From positions 455,108 to 519,107 of the forward strand of contig NZ_PVTR01000001.1 in the NCBI RefSeq assembly GCF_003003005.1: a stretch of 64,000 nt of DNA. Reading direction: 5' to 3'. Both the position numbers and the translations under genes were made by a program. The notes under the pieces are model-generated. The model was not told the DNA's origin, did not search any database, and saw only the letters and a list, made by a program, of their open reading frames with translations. This DNA comes from Mongoliibacter ruber. GTDB taxonomy: Bacteria; Bacteroidota; Bacteroidia; Cytophagales; Cyclobacteriaceae. This document shows positions 25,370 to 35,106 of this stretch, piece after piece (within the stretch, counting starts at the first letter, position 1; the number at the start of each line of letters is the position of its first letter).

Positions 25370-26719
25370 CTACTTTTTACGATTATCACTTTTTTGCCTT
25401 GCAGTATAATAATCAGGTGGGAACCCGTTTAGCTGTCGCCATATTTCATACCAAAGCGGCACGTCATTGAGTAAGGCTATTCCATCAGCTCCTGATCCTA
25501 TTCTCAGTGCTTCAGGCCAAGGTTTATCATTTGGATCTTCTACAACCAGCATTCTATACCTTCCGTCTGCCCCTGAGAAATTGTCAATAGCATGCACAAC
25601 TCCTCCAAAGGTACCATTGGTGATTTGTGGCCATCCTGAAAATACAATTGCAGGCCAACCATCGAAGATAAACCTAACTCTATTACCAACCCTCATCAGT
25701 GGAAAATCCACAGGTGAAACATACATCTCTACTGCCAATTGGGCATTGGCAGGCAAAATGCTGATTATTTCCGCTCCTTCTTTAATTGTTTCACCAATAC
25801 CTACCTGGATGGCTCGGGTGATGTACCCCTCTTGCGGTGCCAAAATGTACCTAAATCCTGTCCGCACTTCGTAGTTGGAAAATTGATTTTCCAGCTTTGT
25901 TGCGGTGGCTTCTGCATCATACCTAGATGATAGTGCCTCATACATATCTGCAGATGATTTGGCCATTCTATCTCTGAAATCATTATCTATGGCATTCAAC
26001 TCTATGAATGCCGCAATTCTTGCATTTTGACTTTTTAAAAGGTCATTTTCAGCTGCAATCAAGTTTGCTTGAACTTCTTGAAATCTCAATTCTCTCTGCT
26101 CAAAATCTGTCAATGACCTTAGACCTTCCTCATAAAGATTTCTTGCACGCCCCAATTGGTCCTCTCCGATTTTGTAGTTGACTTTTGCTTGTTCGAACCT
26201 TATACTATCAGAAGTCACCTGAAGCTCTGCCATTCTCAGCCGGTTTTCAGCCTGCTCACGCCTCAATACATTGTTTTGCTTCAAAGCATCGATTTGTATT
26301 TCAAGAGATTTAACCTTTTCAGAATAAGACAAAGCTGCTAGATTTTTCGCGTCCACTTGTAGCCTGGTTCTTTCCAAAAGTTGTGGATCGAAGTAATCGT
26401 CTTTAATTTCTGAAATCCTCAATACGGTGTCTCCACGTTGTACATAATCTCCTTCGGCCACATACCAGTTTTCAATTCTACCGGCGATGATTGAATGCAC
26501 TGTCTGAGGTCTTTGATCCGGTCTTAATGCCGTTACAAAACCACCTGAGCGCACATTCTGGGTCCAAGGCAGAAATAAGAACAAGAAAGCTCCTACCAAC
26601 AGCCAGACCAAAATCCGAATTCTTTTTTTAGCTTCATCCTGGGGATAGGACATGCCCATACTTTTATACTTTTTAAAAGTAACTTTCTCCCCAATTTTAT
26701 TTTGTGAAATGTCTATCAT
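25370..26719 (-). CDS. HlyD-family periplasmic adaptor subunit
   Basis: A membrane-fusion protein of 449 residues linking an inner-membrane ABC transporter to TolC. It has an N-terminal cytoplasmic tail, one membrane helix near residues 33-52 (ILVWLLVGAFLFLFLPW), a lipoyl half-motif (GRIENWYVAEGDYVQRGDTVL), a long coiled coil from about residue 105 to 285, and the second lipoyl half (APQEGYITRAIQVGIGETI). The beta-barrel follows. It lies 11 nt after the ABC gene and 9 nt before tolC. Confidence 0.92.
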   Translation of the reverse strand: MIDISQNKIGEKVTFKKYKSMGMSYPQDEAKKRIRILVWLLVGAFLFLFLPWTQNVRSGGFVTALRPDQRPQTVHSIIAGRIENWYVAEGDYVQRGDTVLRISEIKDDYFDPQLLERTRLQVDAKNLAALSYSEKVKSLEIQIDALKQNNVLRREQAENRLRMAELQVTSDSIRFEQAKVNYKIGEDQLGRARNLYEEGLRSLTDFEQRELRFQEVQANLIAAENDLLKSQNARIAAFIELNAIDNDFRDRMAKSSADMYEALSSRYDAEATATKLENQFSNYEVRTGFRYILAPQEGYITRAIQVGIGETIKEGAEIISILPANAQLAVEMYVSPVDFPLMRVGNRVRFIFDGWPAIVFSGWPQITNGTFGGVVHAIDNFSGADGRYRMLVVEDPNDKPWPEALRIGSGADGIALLNDVPLWYEIWRQLNGFPPDYYTARQKSDNRKK

Positions 26720-26730
26720 ATCTAATTGGG

Positions 26731-28431
26731 CTATTTCTTTTTGCCTTCTAAATAAACTTTCGCGTCTCCGTCAAATTTCAATTTCCCTTGGTTAAGTTCT
26801 ACTACCCTTGGGAACCTGCTGATGATATCTTCATCTTCACTCACCAAAACTACCGTCCAATCTTTCTCTAGGATATAATCCATTATCCTTTCTTTATCTT
26901 CTTTTTCAAAAGGTGAAATAATGTTTTCAAGGAGCAAGGCCTTAGGTTTATTTACCAAACATCTAGCAAGGATAATCTTACTGATAATCAACCTACTTAG
27001 ATTTTTACCTTCTGGTAGTAATTGGGTGTCCCAATCATCTTGAAGCCTAAAGATATATTCTTTAAGACCTACCAGTTCAATGATTTCGCGGACATGTTTG
27101 TCATCCACTTCTTTTTGAAGGGTAATATTTTCATAAATCGTCCCATAAAATATAGATTGGTAGGTAAGGCTATCCCCAATAAAGCTTCTCAACTTATCTA
27201 GATTCATCGTATCAATTGGCAGTCCATTGACAATAATCCTTCCTCGATATTCACTGTACAAACCCGCCATCAAATTCATCAAGGTACTTTTTCCGCTTCC
27301 ACTATTTCCTGTCAACACCACTTTGTCACCAGGACTCAACTCAAATGAAAGGTTATCAATGATGTCAAAATCAGCTTTGTTGTTTTTATAACTCAGGTTT
27401 CTTATGTCAAAATGAAGTCCATAGTAATCAGTATTCAAGGATTTTTCAGTACCCGAAATTCTTTCCATTGGAAGGTCCATAATCTGACCAATTTTCTCCG
27501 TTGCCACTAATGTGTCATATACCGTTTCCAATGAAAGAATCACTTTTTCCACTGAGCTAACGATCAAAATGATGATTACTTCTGCGGCAATAAATTGACC
27601 TATACTGATCTGATCGTCTATCAACAATAAACTACCAACTACCAAGAGCGTGGTCACGATCAATGCCTTAAATACAATCATCACCTTGTATTGCAGCACT
27701 AAAACGGCAAAATGCTTATTCCTGAAATCCACATAGGACTCCAAAAGCTTATCTATGGTGTTAAAGGGAAGGTTGGAGTTACCTGCCAATTTAAACGTAG
27801 CCATGGTTCTTCCGATTTCTTCCAGCCAGTAAGCAGTCTTATATTTTTGTGTAGATACCTTGAGGTTAGTTTCCATTCCCTTGGGACTTGTGTAGTAGAA
27901 AATCACTGCTACCAATGCCAAAAGAATCACACTGAATATCACAAAAAACACATTATAAAGCGCCAACAGTATCATTCCAAAGAAGATTTGAACTGTCGCA
28001 AAAGAGAAATCTATAAGGATTTTGGCCATACCTTTTTGCAGGTTGACAGCATCAAAAAATCTATTTACCAATTCAGGAGTATGTTTTTCCTGAAGCGCAT
28101 CCAACTTTAACCTAGGAAGCCTGTAAGCGAAACTAAAGCCAGTTTTGGTAAAGATCCGCTGCTCAAGTTTCTCCGTTAGATACAATTGTGAGATCTGCAA
28201 GAATCCTCCAAAGGTAATCCCTATTGCTACTACGAGGACCATTATCAGCCATGCTGTGGTAACCCGGCCACCTAATACGAAGTTGACAATTGCTTGAATA
28301 CCCAAAGGCAGAATCAAAGAAACTGCACCATTAAGTAAAGAATAGAAGTAAATCGCATATACTTCCTTTTTTTCCTCTTTGAGAAGTTTAAAAAACCTCT
28401 TCAGAGGGGTAATAGTATAATCAATTTTCAT
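26731..28431 (-). CDS. ABC exporter fusion with degraded ATPase motifs
   Basis: A 566-residue type-1 exporter half: transmembrane domain to about residue 320 with six segments, then a nucleotide-binding domain. Walker A is intact (GNSGSGKST, residues 375-383). The other motifs deviate: the LSGGQ signature reads LSRLI near residue 475, Walker B ends LLLEN instead of LLLDE near 500, and the switch His is Glu (VSEDED) near 530. It may bind ATP but should hydrolyse poorly, unless it pairs with an intact partner. It lacks a C39 peptidase domain. It is between tetR (11-nt overlap) and hlyD. Confidence 0.9.
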   Translation of the reverse strand: MKIDYTITPLKRFFKLLKEEKKEVYAIYFYSLLNGAVSLILPLGIQAIVNFVLGGRVTTAWLIMVLVVAIGITFGGFLQISQLYLTEKLEQRIFTKTGFSFAYRLPRLKLDALQEKHTPELVNRFFDAVNLQKGMAKILIDFSFATVQIFFGMILLALYNVFFVIFSVILLALVAVIFYYTSPKGMETNLKVSTQKYKTAYWLEEIGRTMATFKLAGNSNLPFNTIDKLLESYVDFRNKHFAVLVLQYKVMIVFKALIVTTLLVVGSLLLIDDQISIGQFIAAEVIIILIVSSVEKVILSLETVYDTLVATEKIGQIMDLPMERISGTEKSLNTDYYGLHFDIRNLSYKNNKADFDIIDNLSFELSPGDKVVLTGNSGSGKSTLMNLMAGLYSEYRGRIIVNGLPIDTMNLDKLRSFIGDSLTYQSIFYGTIYENITLQKEVDDKHVREIIELVGLKEYIFRLQDDWDTQLLPEGKNLSRLIISKIILARCLVNKPKALLLENIISPFEKEDKERIMDYILEKDWTVVLVSEDEDIISRFPRVVELNQGKLKFDGDAKVYLEGKKK

Positions 28432-29101
28432 TTTCTATAGTTTTGAAGACTAGGTTGTTGAAAAAATCTATCCTTCTATCGTCTCCAGGCTGATGTTCGG
28501 TCAGTGCTGGTAAGTGTCTGGAATAATATGATTGCATAAGACTTGATTCCATTACTGTAGAAACCAGTGTTTTGGGAAATTCAAACCTTGGATTGACTTC
28601 AAGGACTAGATTGGCAATTCTTTCTCCTAATTTGTTGTAGTGGTTGAAAAAGCCTTTTTTATATTCCTCATCGACTTCTTTGGTCATAATAGCCTTTGTT
28701 GCTTCATCTGTCAATAATCGTCTAAGCTGAATGGGGTCTATGAAATCGTTTTGGGTGAATATAGGCCCTTTCACTAGAATTTTAATGGCAATTTTTAACT
28801 TTTTACAGGAATCAGTAAGATTGGCAGTAGCATAGACAAGATTTTGCTCCAAATAACCCCAATACCAAGAGGTGAGATAAAGCAATAGCTTATGTTTGTT
28901 GTCAAAATACCTATAAATGGCAGATTCAGTACAACCGATTTGACTAGCCAACTTTTTGAAAGTGAAATGCTCAAAGCCTAGATCTATTAATAAATCTACG
29001 CTGACAGAGATTAACTCTTTTCCCAAATCAGAGCTGAAGGGATCTTTTAAATAAATATCGGGGTTAACATCTACCCGTATTTTTTGTAGGATACTTTCCA
29101 T
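28421..29101 (-). CDS. TetR/AcrR-family transcriptional regulator
   Basis: A 226-residue repressor-type protein. The N-terminal helix-turn-helix is visible (FEHFTFKKLASQIGCTESAIYRYF near residues 38-58 with KHKLLLYLTSWYW). The ligand domain is all-helical. I chose the ATG at 29101 (MESILQKIRVD); the frame extends 36 codons upstream but that part has a cysteine- and tyrosine-rich, non-helical composition unlike TetR N-termini. It is first in the exporter operon and overlaps the ABC gene by 11 nt, so it probably controls its own efflux operon in response to a compound. Confidence 0.88.
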   Translation of the reverse strand: MESILQKIRVDVNPDIYLKDPFSSDLGKELISVSVDLLIDLGFEHFTFKKLASQIGCTESAIYRYFDNKHKLLLYLTSWYWGYLEQNLVYATANLTDSCKKLKIAIKILVKGPIFTQNDFIDPIQLRRLLTDEATKAIMTKEVDEEYKKGFFNHYNKLGERIANLVLEVNPRFEFPKTLVSTVMESSLMQSYYSRHLPALTEHQPGDDRRIDFFNNLVFKTIENEN

Positions 29102-29191
29102 TTGATTTTTTAGAACAAATCGATAACGGCAGTGACTTACCAAAAGTTTATACAAATATTCAAAAAGTTTGTAATACTCACTAAAACAGCA

Positions 29192-29228
29192 AGAAAAAAA
29201 TCCAAGCACTTACATGGTTGGATTTTCT
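29192..29228 (-). terminator. intrinsic terminator after the first M28 peptidase gene
   Basis: Arms AAAATCCAA and TTGGATTTT form a 9-bp hairpin; the minus strand continues in seven T. It lies 18 nt downstream of the peptidase stop and before the tetR promoter region. Confidence 0.82.
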
Positions 29229-29243
29229 TATTGTTCAAAGGTT

Positions 29244-30887
29244 CTATTTTTTCATATACGCATCTCTGACACTCTTAAATTCTGAATTATCTTTCCATTG
29301 AGGCCAAAAATCACTGTTGGAAAGACGATTTCCAACATTAAACAAAAGTTGGACATCGTCTACAGCCCCATCCAAATTCCACCTTTCAAGATCATATTCA
29401 TCTGCTGGCTTATGATAGTATTGCATGGTATAATTTTCCTGCAACTCTTTCCCATATTCCTTACCTTTTTCTACATGATCTATACCAGTTCCTATATAAA
29501 GTGCCGGAATTCCTATTTTTGCAAAATTGAAGTGATCAGATCTGAAATAATACCCTGCGGATGGATTTGGTTCAGGTGCAGAATACCTTCCCAATTTTAC
29601 CAATTCCTCATTTAACAAATCCTCCATTTCAGATTGCCCTATACCAATCAAGGAAACGTCTTTCATCTTCCCATAAGGATTGATTCCATCCATATTGATG
29701 TTGGCTACAGTTTTTTCTTTTGGGAAAATGGGGTTTTCTGCATAATAAGCTGATCCCCAAAGCCCCTGTTCTTCGGCTGTGACAGAAAGGAAAACGACAG
29801 ATCTTTCGGTTTGCCCGCTTTCTTTAAAAGCCTTTGCTAATGCAAGCAGCGCAGCTGTACCACTTGCGTTGTCAAGGGCTCCATTATAAAGACTGTCCCC
29901 AAATTCATCCGGTGTGCCATAACCCAAATGATCCCAATGAGCAGTGTAAATGATGTATTCATCAGGTCTTTCACTTCCCTCTATCATGGCCACCACATTT
30001 CTGGAAACATCATAACTTGCTTCCACTTCCATGGAAGTACTTGCTTTTAGCCCTAGGGATATGGCTTCAAAATCCTGCCTCCTCGCTTTCGCTAACAGTT
30101 CACGCTCATTGACTCCAGCCATATCAAACAATCTATTGGCCACAGGTAAAGTCACCCATCCTTCAAAAGCTGGCTGATAGACTTCTTTTCCTCTGCTATC
30201 CAAATATAATTTTGCTGCATTCCAGTTGTTCTGTACCACATTAAATCCATAGCCGGCCGGAATGGTATTGTGAACGATCAAAGTTCCTAGTGCACCTTGT
30301 CTGGCAGCTTCCTCAAACTTATAAGTCCAACGGCCATAATAAGTCATGGTATTGCCTTTGAACAAGCCCTCATCCTCGGTTCCAAAACCGGGATCATTGA
30401 CCAAGACCATCACTATTTTATCTTTGACATCAATGTTTTTATAGTCATTCCAGCCATATTCTGGTGCTACTATTCCAAATCCCGCAAACACAATTTCAAC
30501 ATCTTCGAAAGATTGCTCAGCTTCTGTCCTTTGTGTCCACAGCACATAATCTTTGAGCCCTTCCAAACTCATAGTTTCATTTTCTGAACTGATATTCATC
30601 ACAGCAGAGGGTCGTGTAGTTATTGAAACCATAGGAACATCTTGGAAAAAACTATCCCCATTACCTGGAGCAAGTCCTAAGGACTTAAACTGACCTTCCA
30701 AATACTGAATGGTTAACTCCTCTCCTTTTGTAAATGGCATTCTACCCTCAAACTCATCTGAGGAAAGGGTAATTAAATGGGGCTCTAGGTCTGATGCTGT
30801 GATTACATAATTGTTCTTCTCATTGGAAGTGCAAGCCATTACTGAGATGGCAAAGACCAATAATAATAGGAATGGTGATCTGATCAT
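29244..30887 (-). CDS. M28-family metallopeptidase lipoprotein
   Basis: A zinc aminopeptidase-like enzyme of 547 residues. The lipoprotein signal ends in SVMAC. A PA-like insert lies between residues 120 and 260. Metal ligands follow the M28 order: His/Asp in TAHWDHLGYG, Asp in LDNASGTAAL, the Glu-Glu pair in TAEEQGLWGSAYY, Asp in NINMDGIN, and His in YYHKPADEYD. I chose the ATG at 30887 (MIRSPFLLLLVF); an upstream ATG 15 codons earlier breaks the signal pattern. It probably trims peptides in the periplasm. A second M28 protein is at 54031. Confidence 0.93.
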   Translation of the reverse strand: MIRSPFLLLLVFAISVMACTSNEKNNYVITASDLEPHLITLSSDEFEGRMPFTKGEELTIQYLEGQFKSLGLAPGNGDSFFQDVPMVSITTRPSAVMNISSENETMSLEGLKDYVLWTQRTEAEQSFEDVEIVFAGFGIVAPEYGWNDYKNIDVKDKIVMVLVNDPGFGTEDEGLFKGNTMTYYGRWTYKFEEAARQGALGTLIVHNTIPAGYGFNVVQNNWNAAKLYLDSRGKEVYQPAFEGWVTLPVANRLFDMAGVNERELLAKARRQDFEAISLGLKASTSMEVEASYDVSRNVVAMIEGSERPDEYIIYTAHWDHLGYGTPDEFGDSLYNGALDNASGTAALLALAKAFKESGQTERSVVFLSVTAEEQGLWGSAYYAENPIFPKEKTVANINMDGINPYGKMKDVSLIGIGQSEMEDLLNEELVKLGRYSAPEPNPSAGYYFRSDHFNFAKIGIPALYIGTGIDHVEKGKEYGKELQENYTMQYYHKPADEYDLERWNLDGAVDDVQLLFNVGNRLSNSDFWPQWKDNSEFKSVRDAYMKK

Positions 30888-30973
30888 TTGATTATAAATT
30901 AAGGTGGTAGTATCAAAAGTAAGAAATATCAACTCAAAATTTCCTGAAAATTACGCTTAGGTTAAGAATTACC

Positions 30974-30994
30974 AATTGTCGCCAGACGACAATT
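30974..30994 (+). promoter_or_regulatory. inverted repeat upstream of the TonB receptor
   Basis: AATTGTCG-CCAGA-CGACAATT, an 8-bp perfect inverted repeat, 56 nt before the start codon. It could be an operator or an RNA hairpin; no T run follows, so it is not a terminator. Confidence 0.5.
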
Positions 30995-31011
30995 CAAGAA
31001 TCCAGTACCAA

Positions 31012-31046
31012 GGTAGATTTATGGTCATAAACCATAATTATCTACC
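31012..31046 (+). promoter_or_regulatory. long hairpin ending 3 nt before the TonB receptor ATG
   Basis: The arms GGTAGAT-TTATGGT and ACCATAA-(TT)-ATCTACC pair over 14 bp with a two-base bulge. In the mRNA this would enclose the ribosome-binding region of the gene starting at 31050. This suggests control of translation or mRNA stability; no known riboswitch class is recognised. Confidence 0.5.
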
Positions 31047-31049
31047 AAA

Positions 31050-34000
31050 ATGAAAAAAACTTTACTATTAACGATTTGGCTTGTTGCTATGACTTCGCTC
31101 ATGATGAGCCAAAGCTTTGGCCAATCAGCTTCCGCTTCTCTTTTTGGAGTGGTACGGTCAGCAGACGGTGAAACCCTGCCTGGAGCCAACGTTGTGATCA
31201 GAAACGAGTCAACTGGCTTCACTACCGGAGCAGTCACCAACTTAGAAGGCCGCTTTCAGATCAATCAAATCCCCTTAGGTGGACCTTATAGTGTCAAGGC
31301 ATCATTTGTAGGGGAAGGAAGTCTTGAGAAAAAGGGGTATCAATTGAATTTGGGTGATCAAGTAAGGGTCGACTTTGACCTAAGAGACGGAGACGGAACA
31401 CTTGAAACCATAGTCATCAGTGCAGATGATTATGCGCCAAACAGAGTTTCTCCAATTGGTTCAGGGACTAGACTTGGAATGACAGAAATCAAATTCATGC
31501 CTACCAATGGCAGGAGTTTTCAGGATTTGGCGAACCTAGCACCTACCACCTCGCCAGGAGGTTCATTGGCTATTGGTGGGACAAGGGTGAGTTCGACAGC
31601 TATTACTTTGGACGGAGGCAACCAAAGATTCATGATGAATGGGGGCTTGATTTCTCAATACACCGTCTCAATGGAAGCTATTCGTGAATATGAAGTAACT
31701 ACCAATGAATATAGCGTAATGGAAGGTAGGCAGGGCGGTGGTGCCATCAACGTGGTGACCAAGTCCGGAACCAATGAAATGTCAGGTTCTGCCTTTTTCT
31801 TCAACAGAAATCAGGCCCTTACTGCAAGTGAAGATTATATAGGAAGACCTATCAATGATTTCAACACCAACCAATATGGTTTTTCTTTGGGTGGTCCAAT
31901 CATCAAAGACAAGCTTCACTTTTTTACAGCTTTGGATTTTGAAGATAGAAGTGAGCCTTTTGCCATCATAGATGTAAGGGATTCACAAACTGAGCGACTG
32001 GAACAAATTACTCAACAAAGCCTAGACCGGTTTATCAATATCTTAGAACAACGATATGGCTTAGACCCTAATAGACAACAGACAGGTTTGTTTAATGTCA
32101 GACCATCCAATAGAACTGTTTTTGCGAGATTGGACTGGCAGATTAATGATATTCATAAATTGACTTTCCGAAATAATTTCTTTTGGGGTGAAAATGAATT
32201 TGTAATCGGTGGTGACGCAACAGCCTTGGCTGATTCCAGAGGTGATATCAAAATTTTTGGAGCCAATAGCCAGTTGGCATTGAGGTCGACATTTTCGTCA
32301 AAGCTTACAAATGAACTGAAAGTACAATACCTAAGAGCCCAAAGAGATTTTCCAGCCAGGTCTTTCGCACCTAGAGGATTGGTAGGCATAGAATCATTCC
32401 AAGAGGACGGAACCAGGTTGTTTAGACAATTTCAATTTGGAGGGAATAGGATAGCCCCTGAGGAACAAGGTGAACAACAACTGCAATTGATCAACACCAC
32501 CTATTTACAGACAGGAAAGATTTTCTGGACTTTTGGGACAGACAACATGGTAACTTTTACAAATACCTTAAATACCAACGAACAAGGAGGTCTATTTCAA
32601 TTTGCAAGTCTTGATGCACTTGAAGAAGGTACTGCTTTCCAATACTCAAGACTGGTTCCCAACAATCCTGATGGAAGATATGCACCTAAGTTAAGACAAA
32701 CAGCTCTGGACCTTTCTGCTTTTGTGCAAGCAGAAACCAACCTCACAAATAAACTCAGTGCATTGTTCGGGTTAAGATGGGATGCTACAGTCTTTTTGAC
32801 TGCACCAGAGTTCAATCCATTGGTACAAAATGAACTTGGAAGAAGGACAGATGTAGTTGCTAGAGATTATAACAACATTCAACCAAGGTTTCAATTGACA
32901 TATGATTTCAATGAAGATCAAAGAAATGTTTTAAAGTTTGGAATAGGTGGCTATTCAGCAAACATTGTTCATTGGGCCCAATTGTCAAACATTCTTCAAT
33001 CAGGAACTATTCTTACAGATTTACTTCTTACAGGAGAAAATGTCCCCTCCCCTGATTTTCCAAGATTTATTGCAGACCCAGCTGCTGTACCAGGTGTACC
33101 TGCCGGAGGAACAGGAAGGTCTCCTTACATCAACTTGATCGGAGAAAACTTTGAGGCCCCTTATACTTGGAAAGGAAACCTTGCCTATAGAAGATTTATT
33201 ACCAACGAATTTTACCTAGGAGCAAATGCTTATTTCGCCAGAACTATCAACAACTACAGATACCAAGATCTTAATTTAAGAGAAGACTTTGCATTCAGGT
33301 TAGCCAATGAAAACAACCGTGGTGTATATGCAAGTCCTGATCAGATCACAAATGTCAATCTTAACAATCCAGGCGTAGTAGTCTACCCTATTAATCCTTC
33401 TGTCGTCAATGCAAACCCTAATCTTGGAAGGGTTTTAGAACTTAATGGAGATTCTGATATCTGGCAAAGAGGCGTAATTTTCGAAACTGGCTATGTATTT
33501 AGAAAAGGTGGCAGCATCACAGGTACTTTTACCGTAAACCGAACAGAAGACAATAACTCTTACAATTGCTGTATCGCAAGAACTTCTGTCTTGACAGCTA
33601 TTGTAGATGATCCTAGGGATCTAGCGGCCAATAGAGGCGGTGCAAATACAGATTTTAGACATAAGATTGTACTATTCGGAACCTCTCCTGCATTTAAAAA
33701 CATGAGGATTTCGGCCCGTTATGTTGGACAATCTGGTCTGCCATGGACTCCTTTGGTTTTTGGTGACATCGTAGGAGATGGCGCAGGCCTTCTTATCAAC
33801 GCCAACAAAAGAGCCTTTATCTTTAATCCAGAAACAATTAGAAGTAACCCTAACGCCACGCCATTTGAAAATATAATTGCGGAAGGTATGGAAACTGTTT
33901 TGGCCAATCCTGATAATATTGCAAGAGAACTCCTGATAGGTAATCTGGGGGAAATAGCCCCAAGAAATGAGATCTACAACCCATTCTGGCACAATGTTGA

Positions 34001-34292
34001 TGTAAGGTTTACTTTCAATATCGACAACAGTATCATCAATGGCATGGGTAAAGGGAATTTGGAGTTGATTGCTGAAGTCTTCAATTTTACAAATCTACTC
34101 AATAGCGAATGGGGTGGTGCACCTACTGTACCGGGCGGTAATCAGGTTTTACTTCAAACCTTAGGTCTTGACCCTATCGCAACACAGCAAGGTACTCCAC
34201 AATATGCTTACAGGGTAAATCCAACGTTTGGAGAAACAGTAAGAGCAAACCCTCCTTATCAAGTACAAATCGGAGCAAGATATACTTTCTAA
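31050..34292 (+). CDS. TonB-dependent receptor with carboxypeptidase-like N-domain
   Basis: An outer-membrane receptor of 1080 residues. Signal peptide at residues 1-25 (ending QSFGQ). Residues 28-110 form a carboxypeptidase-regulatory-like domain (SLFGVVRSADGETLPGANV). The plug domain follows (TNGRSFQDLANLAP, REYEVTTNEYSVMEGRQGGG, INVVTKSGTN), and the remainder is a 22-strand-type barrel ending with YQVQIGARYTF. No SusD partner lies beside it, so it is a solitary receptor of the Oar-like type rather than a SusC. The substrate is unknown. Two hairpins lie in its leader. Confidence 0.93.
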   Translation: MKKTLLLTIWLVAMTSLMMSQSFGQSASASLFGVVRSADGETLPGANVVIRNESTGFTTGAVTNLEGRFQINQIPLGGPYSVKASFVGEGSLEKKGYQLNLGDQVRVDFDLRDGDGTLETIVISADDYAPNRVSPIGSGTRLGMTEIKFMPTNGRSFQDLANLAPTTSPGGSLAIGGTRVSSTAITLDGGNQRFMMNGGLISQYTVSMEAIREYEVTTNEYSVMEGRQGGGAINVVTKSGTNEMSGSAFFFNRNQALTASEDYIGRPINDFNTNQYGFSLGGPIIKDKLHFFTALDFEDRSEPFAIIDVRDSQTERLEQITQQSLDRFINILEQRYGLDPNRQQTGLFNVRPSNRTVFARLDWQINDIHKLTFRNNFFWGENEFVIGGDATALADSRGDIKIFGANSQLALRSTFSSKLTNELKVQYLRAQRDFPARSFAPRGLVGIESFQEDGTRLFRQFQFGGNRIAPEEQGEQQLQLINTTYLQTGKIFWTFGTDNMVTFTNTLNTNEQGGLFQFASLDALEEGTAFQYSRLVPNNPDGRYAPKLRQTALDLSAFVQAETNLTNKLSALFGLRWDATVFLTAPEFNPLVQNELGRRTDVVARDYNNIQPRFQLTYDFNEDQRNVLKFGIGGYSANIVHWAQLSNILQSGTILTDLLLTGENVPSPDFPRFIADPAAVPGVPAGGTGRSPYINLIGENFEAPYTWKGNLAYRRFITNEFYLGANAYFARTINNYRYQDLNLREDFAFRLANENNRGVYASPDQITNVNLNNPGVVVYPINPSVVNANPNLGRVLELNGDSDIWQRGVIFETGYVFRKGGSITGTFTVNRTEDNNSYNCCIARTSVLTAIVDDPRDLAANRGGANTDFRHKIVLFGTSPAFKNMRISARYVGQSGLPWTPLVFGDIVGDGAGLLINANKRAFIFNPETIRSNPNATPFENIIAEGMETVLANPDNIARELLIGNLGEIAPRNEIYNPFWHNVDVRFTFNIDNSIINGMGKGNLELIAEVFNFTNLLNSEWGGAPTVPGGNQVLLQTLGLDPIATQQGTPQYAYRVNPTFGETVRANPPYQVQIGARYTF

Positions 34293-34317
34293 TTTCTTTT
34301 CTTATTTCAACAACTGA

Positions 34318-34350
34318 CAAGAGCCGTAAAAAAACGGCTCTTGTTTTTTT
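34318..34350 (+). terminator. intrinsic terminator after the TonB receptor
   Basis: Arms CAAGAGCCGT and ACGGCTCTTG form a 10-bp hairpin followed by seven T. Confidence 0.9.
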
Positions 34351-34446
34351 AATGTTAATTGAGAATTCAAAAACCTTAATATTCTCTTTACACCTAATAA
34401 TATTTTTAAAACTAATTTCAACATCGTTTTAATTAGGTAAAAGAAC

Positions 34447-35106
34447 ATGGACGCCTTAATAGAATTAATCATTTCAGCTGGTCAAAAAATAGACATAATA
34501 CAATTAAACCCAATTCCAGAATCTTCCTCTAAACTGGTTTTGGTAAAGAAAGGAATTGCTAAAATTTTTGCATTCAACGATAGTGGTCTTAAAGTTAATA
34601 CTGATTTAATTTTTGAGGGAGAGCTATTTTTACTTTCAAAAGACAATTACCAGTGTCAGGATTTATTTTTTCTCGAAACACTTAAATATTCAGAAATGTA
34701 TTGCGTCCCATTGAGTTACTTGAGCCAAGATCAGTCGGTTATCCTTCACAATAAACTGATGAAATGTTATAACAATAGACTGAGGAGGATTCACCAACAA
34801 AAAGTAAAAAACCATGACCTCACATTGATTGATAGACTCTTTTATCTTTTGGTGGATTTTTGTCGTATTTATGGATTAAAATCAACTGATTATTACTTAA
34901 TGCCAAATTTTTTCACACATGAAGAACTGGCCAGTATGTTGAAAACCTGTAGGCAAAATATCACATCCTGTTTAAATGAGCTTAAAAAATCAGGTTTGCT
35001 TTTTTACAACCGCAAAGAAATAAGGTTTGAAAAAGGTATATTTGAAAATAATTCTACATTTCAAACTGCTCTCCATACAGAATACAAAGCCAAACCAATA
35101 TGCTAA
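34447..35106 (+). CDS. Crp/Fnr-family transcriptional regulator
   Basis: A 219-residue regulator. The N-terminal half resembles a cyclic-nucleotide-binding-like beta-barrel (SSKLVLVKKGIAKIF, FEGELFLLS) but lacks the cAMP-binding RS motif. A helix follows, then a C-terminal winged helix (FTHEELASMLKTCRQNITSCLNELKKSG). No cysteine set for an Fe-S cluster is seen. It overlaps the hydrolase gene by 7 nt, so both are co-translated; it may regulate the hydrolase or its own operon. Confidence 0.86.
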   Translation: MDALIELIISAGQKIDIIQLNPIPESSSKLVLVKKGIAKIFAFNDSGLKVNTDLIFEGELFLLSKDNYQCQDLFFLETLKYSEMYCVPLSYLSQDQSVILHNKLMKCYNNRLRRIHQQKVKNHDLTLIDRLFYLLVDFCRIYGLKSTDYYLMPNFFTHEELASMLKTCRQNITSCLNELKKSGLLFYNRKEIRFEKGIFENNSTFQTALHTEYKAKPIC

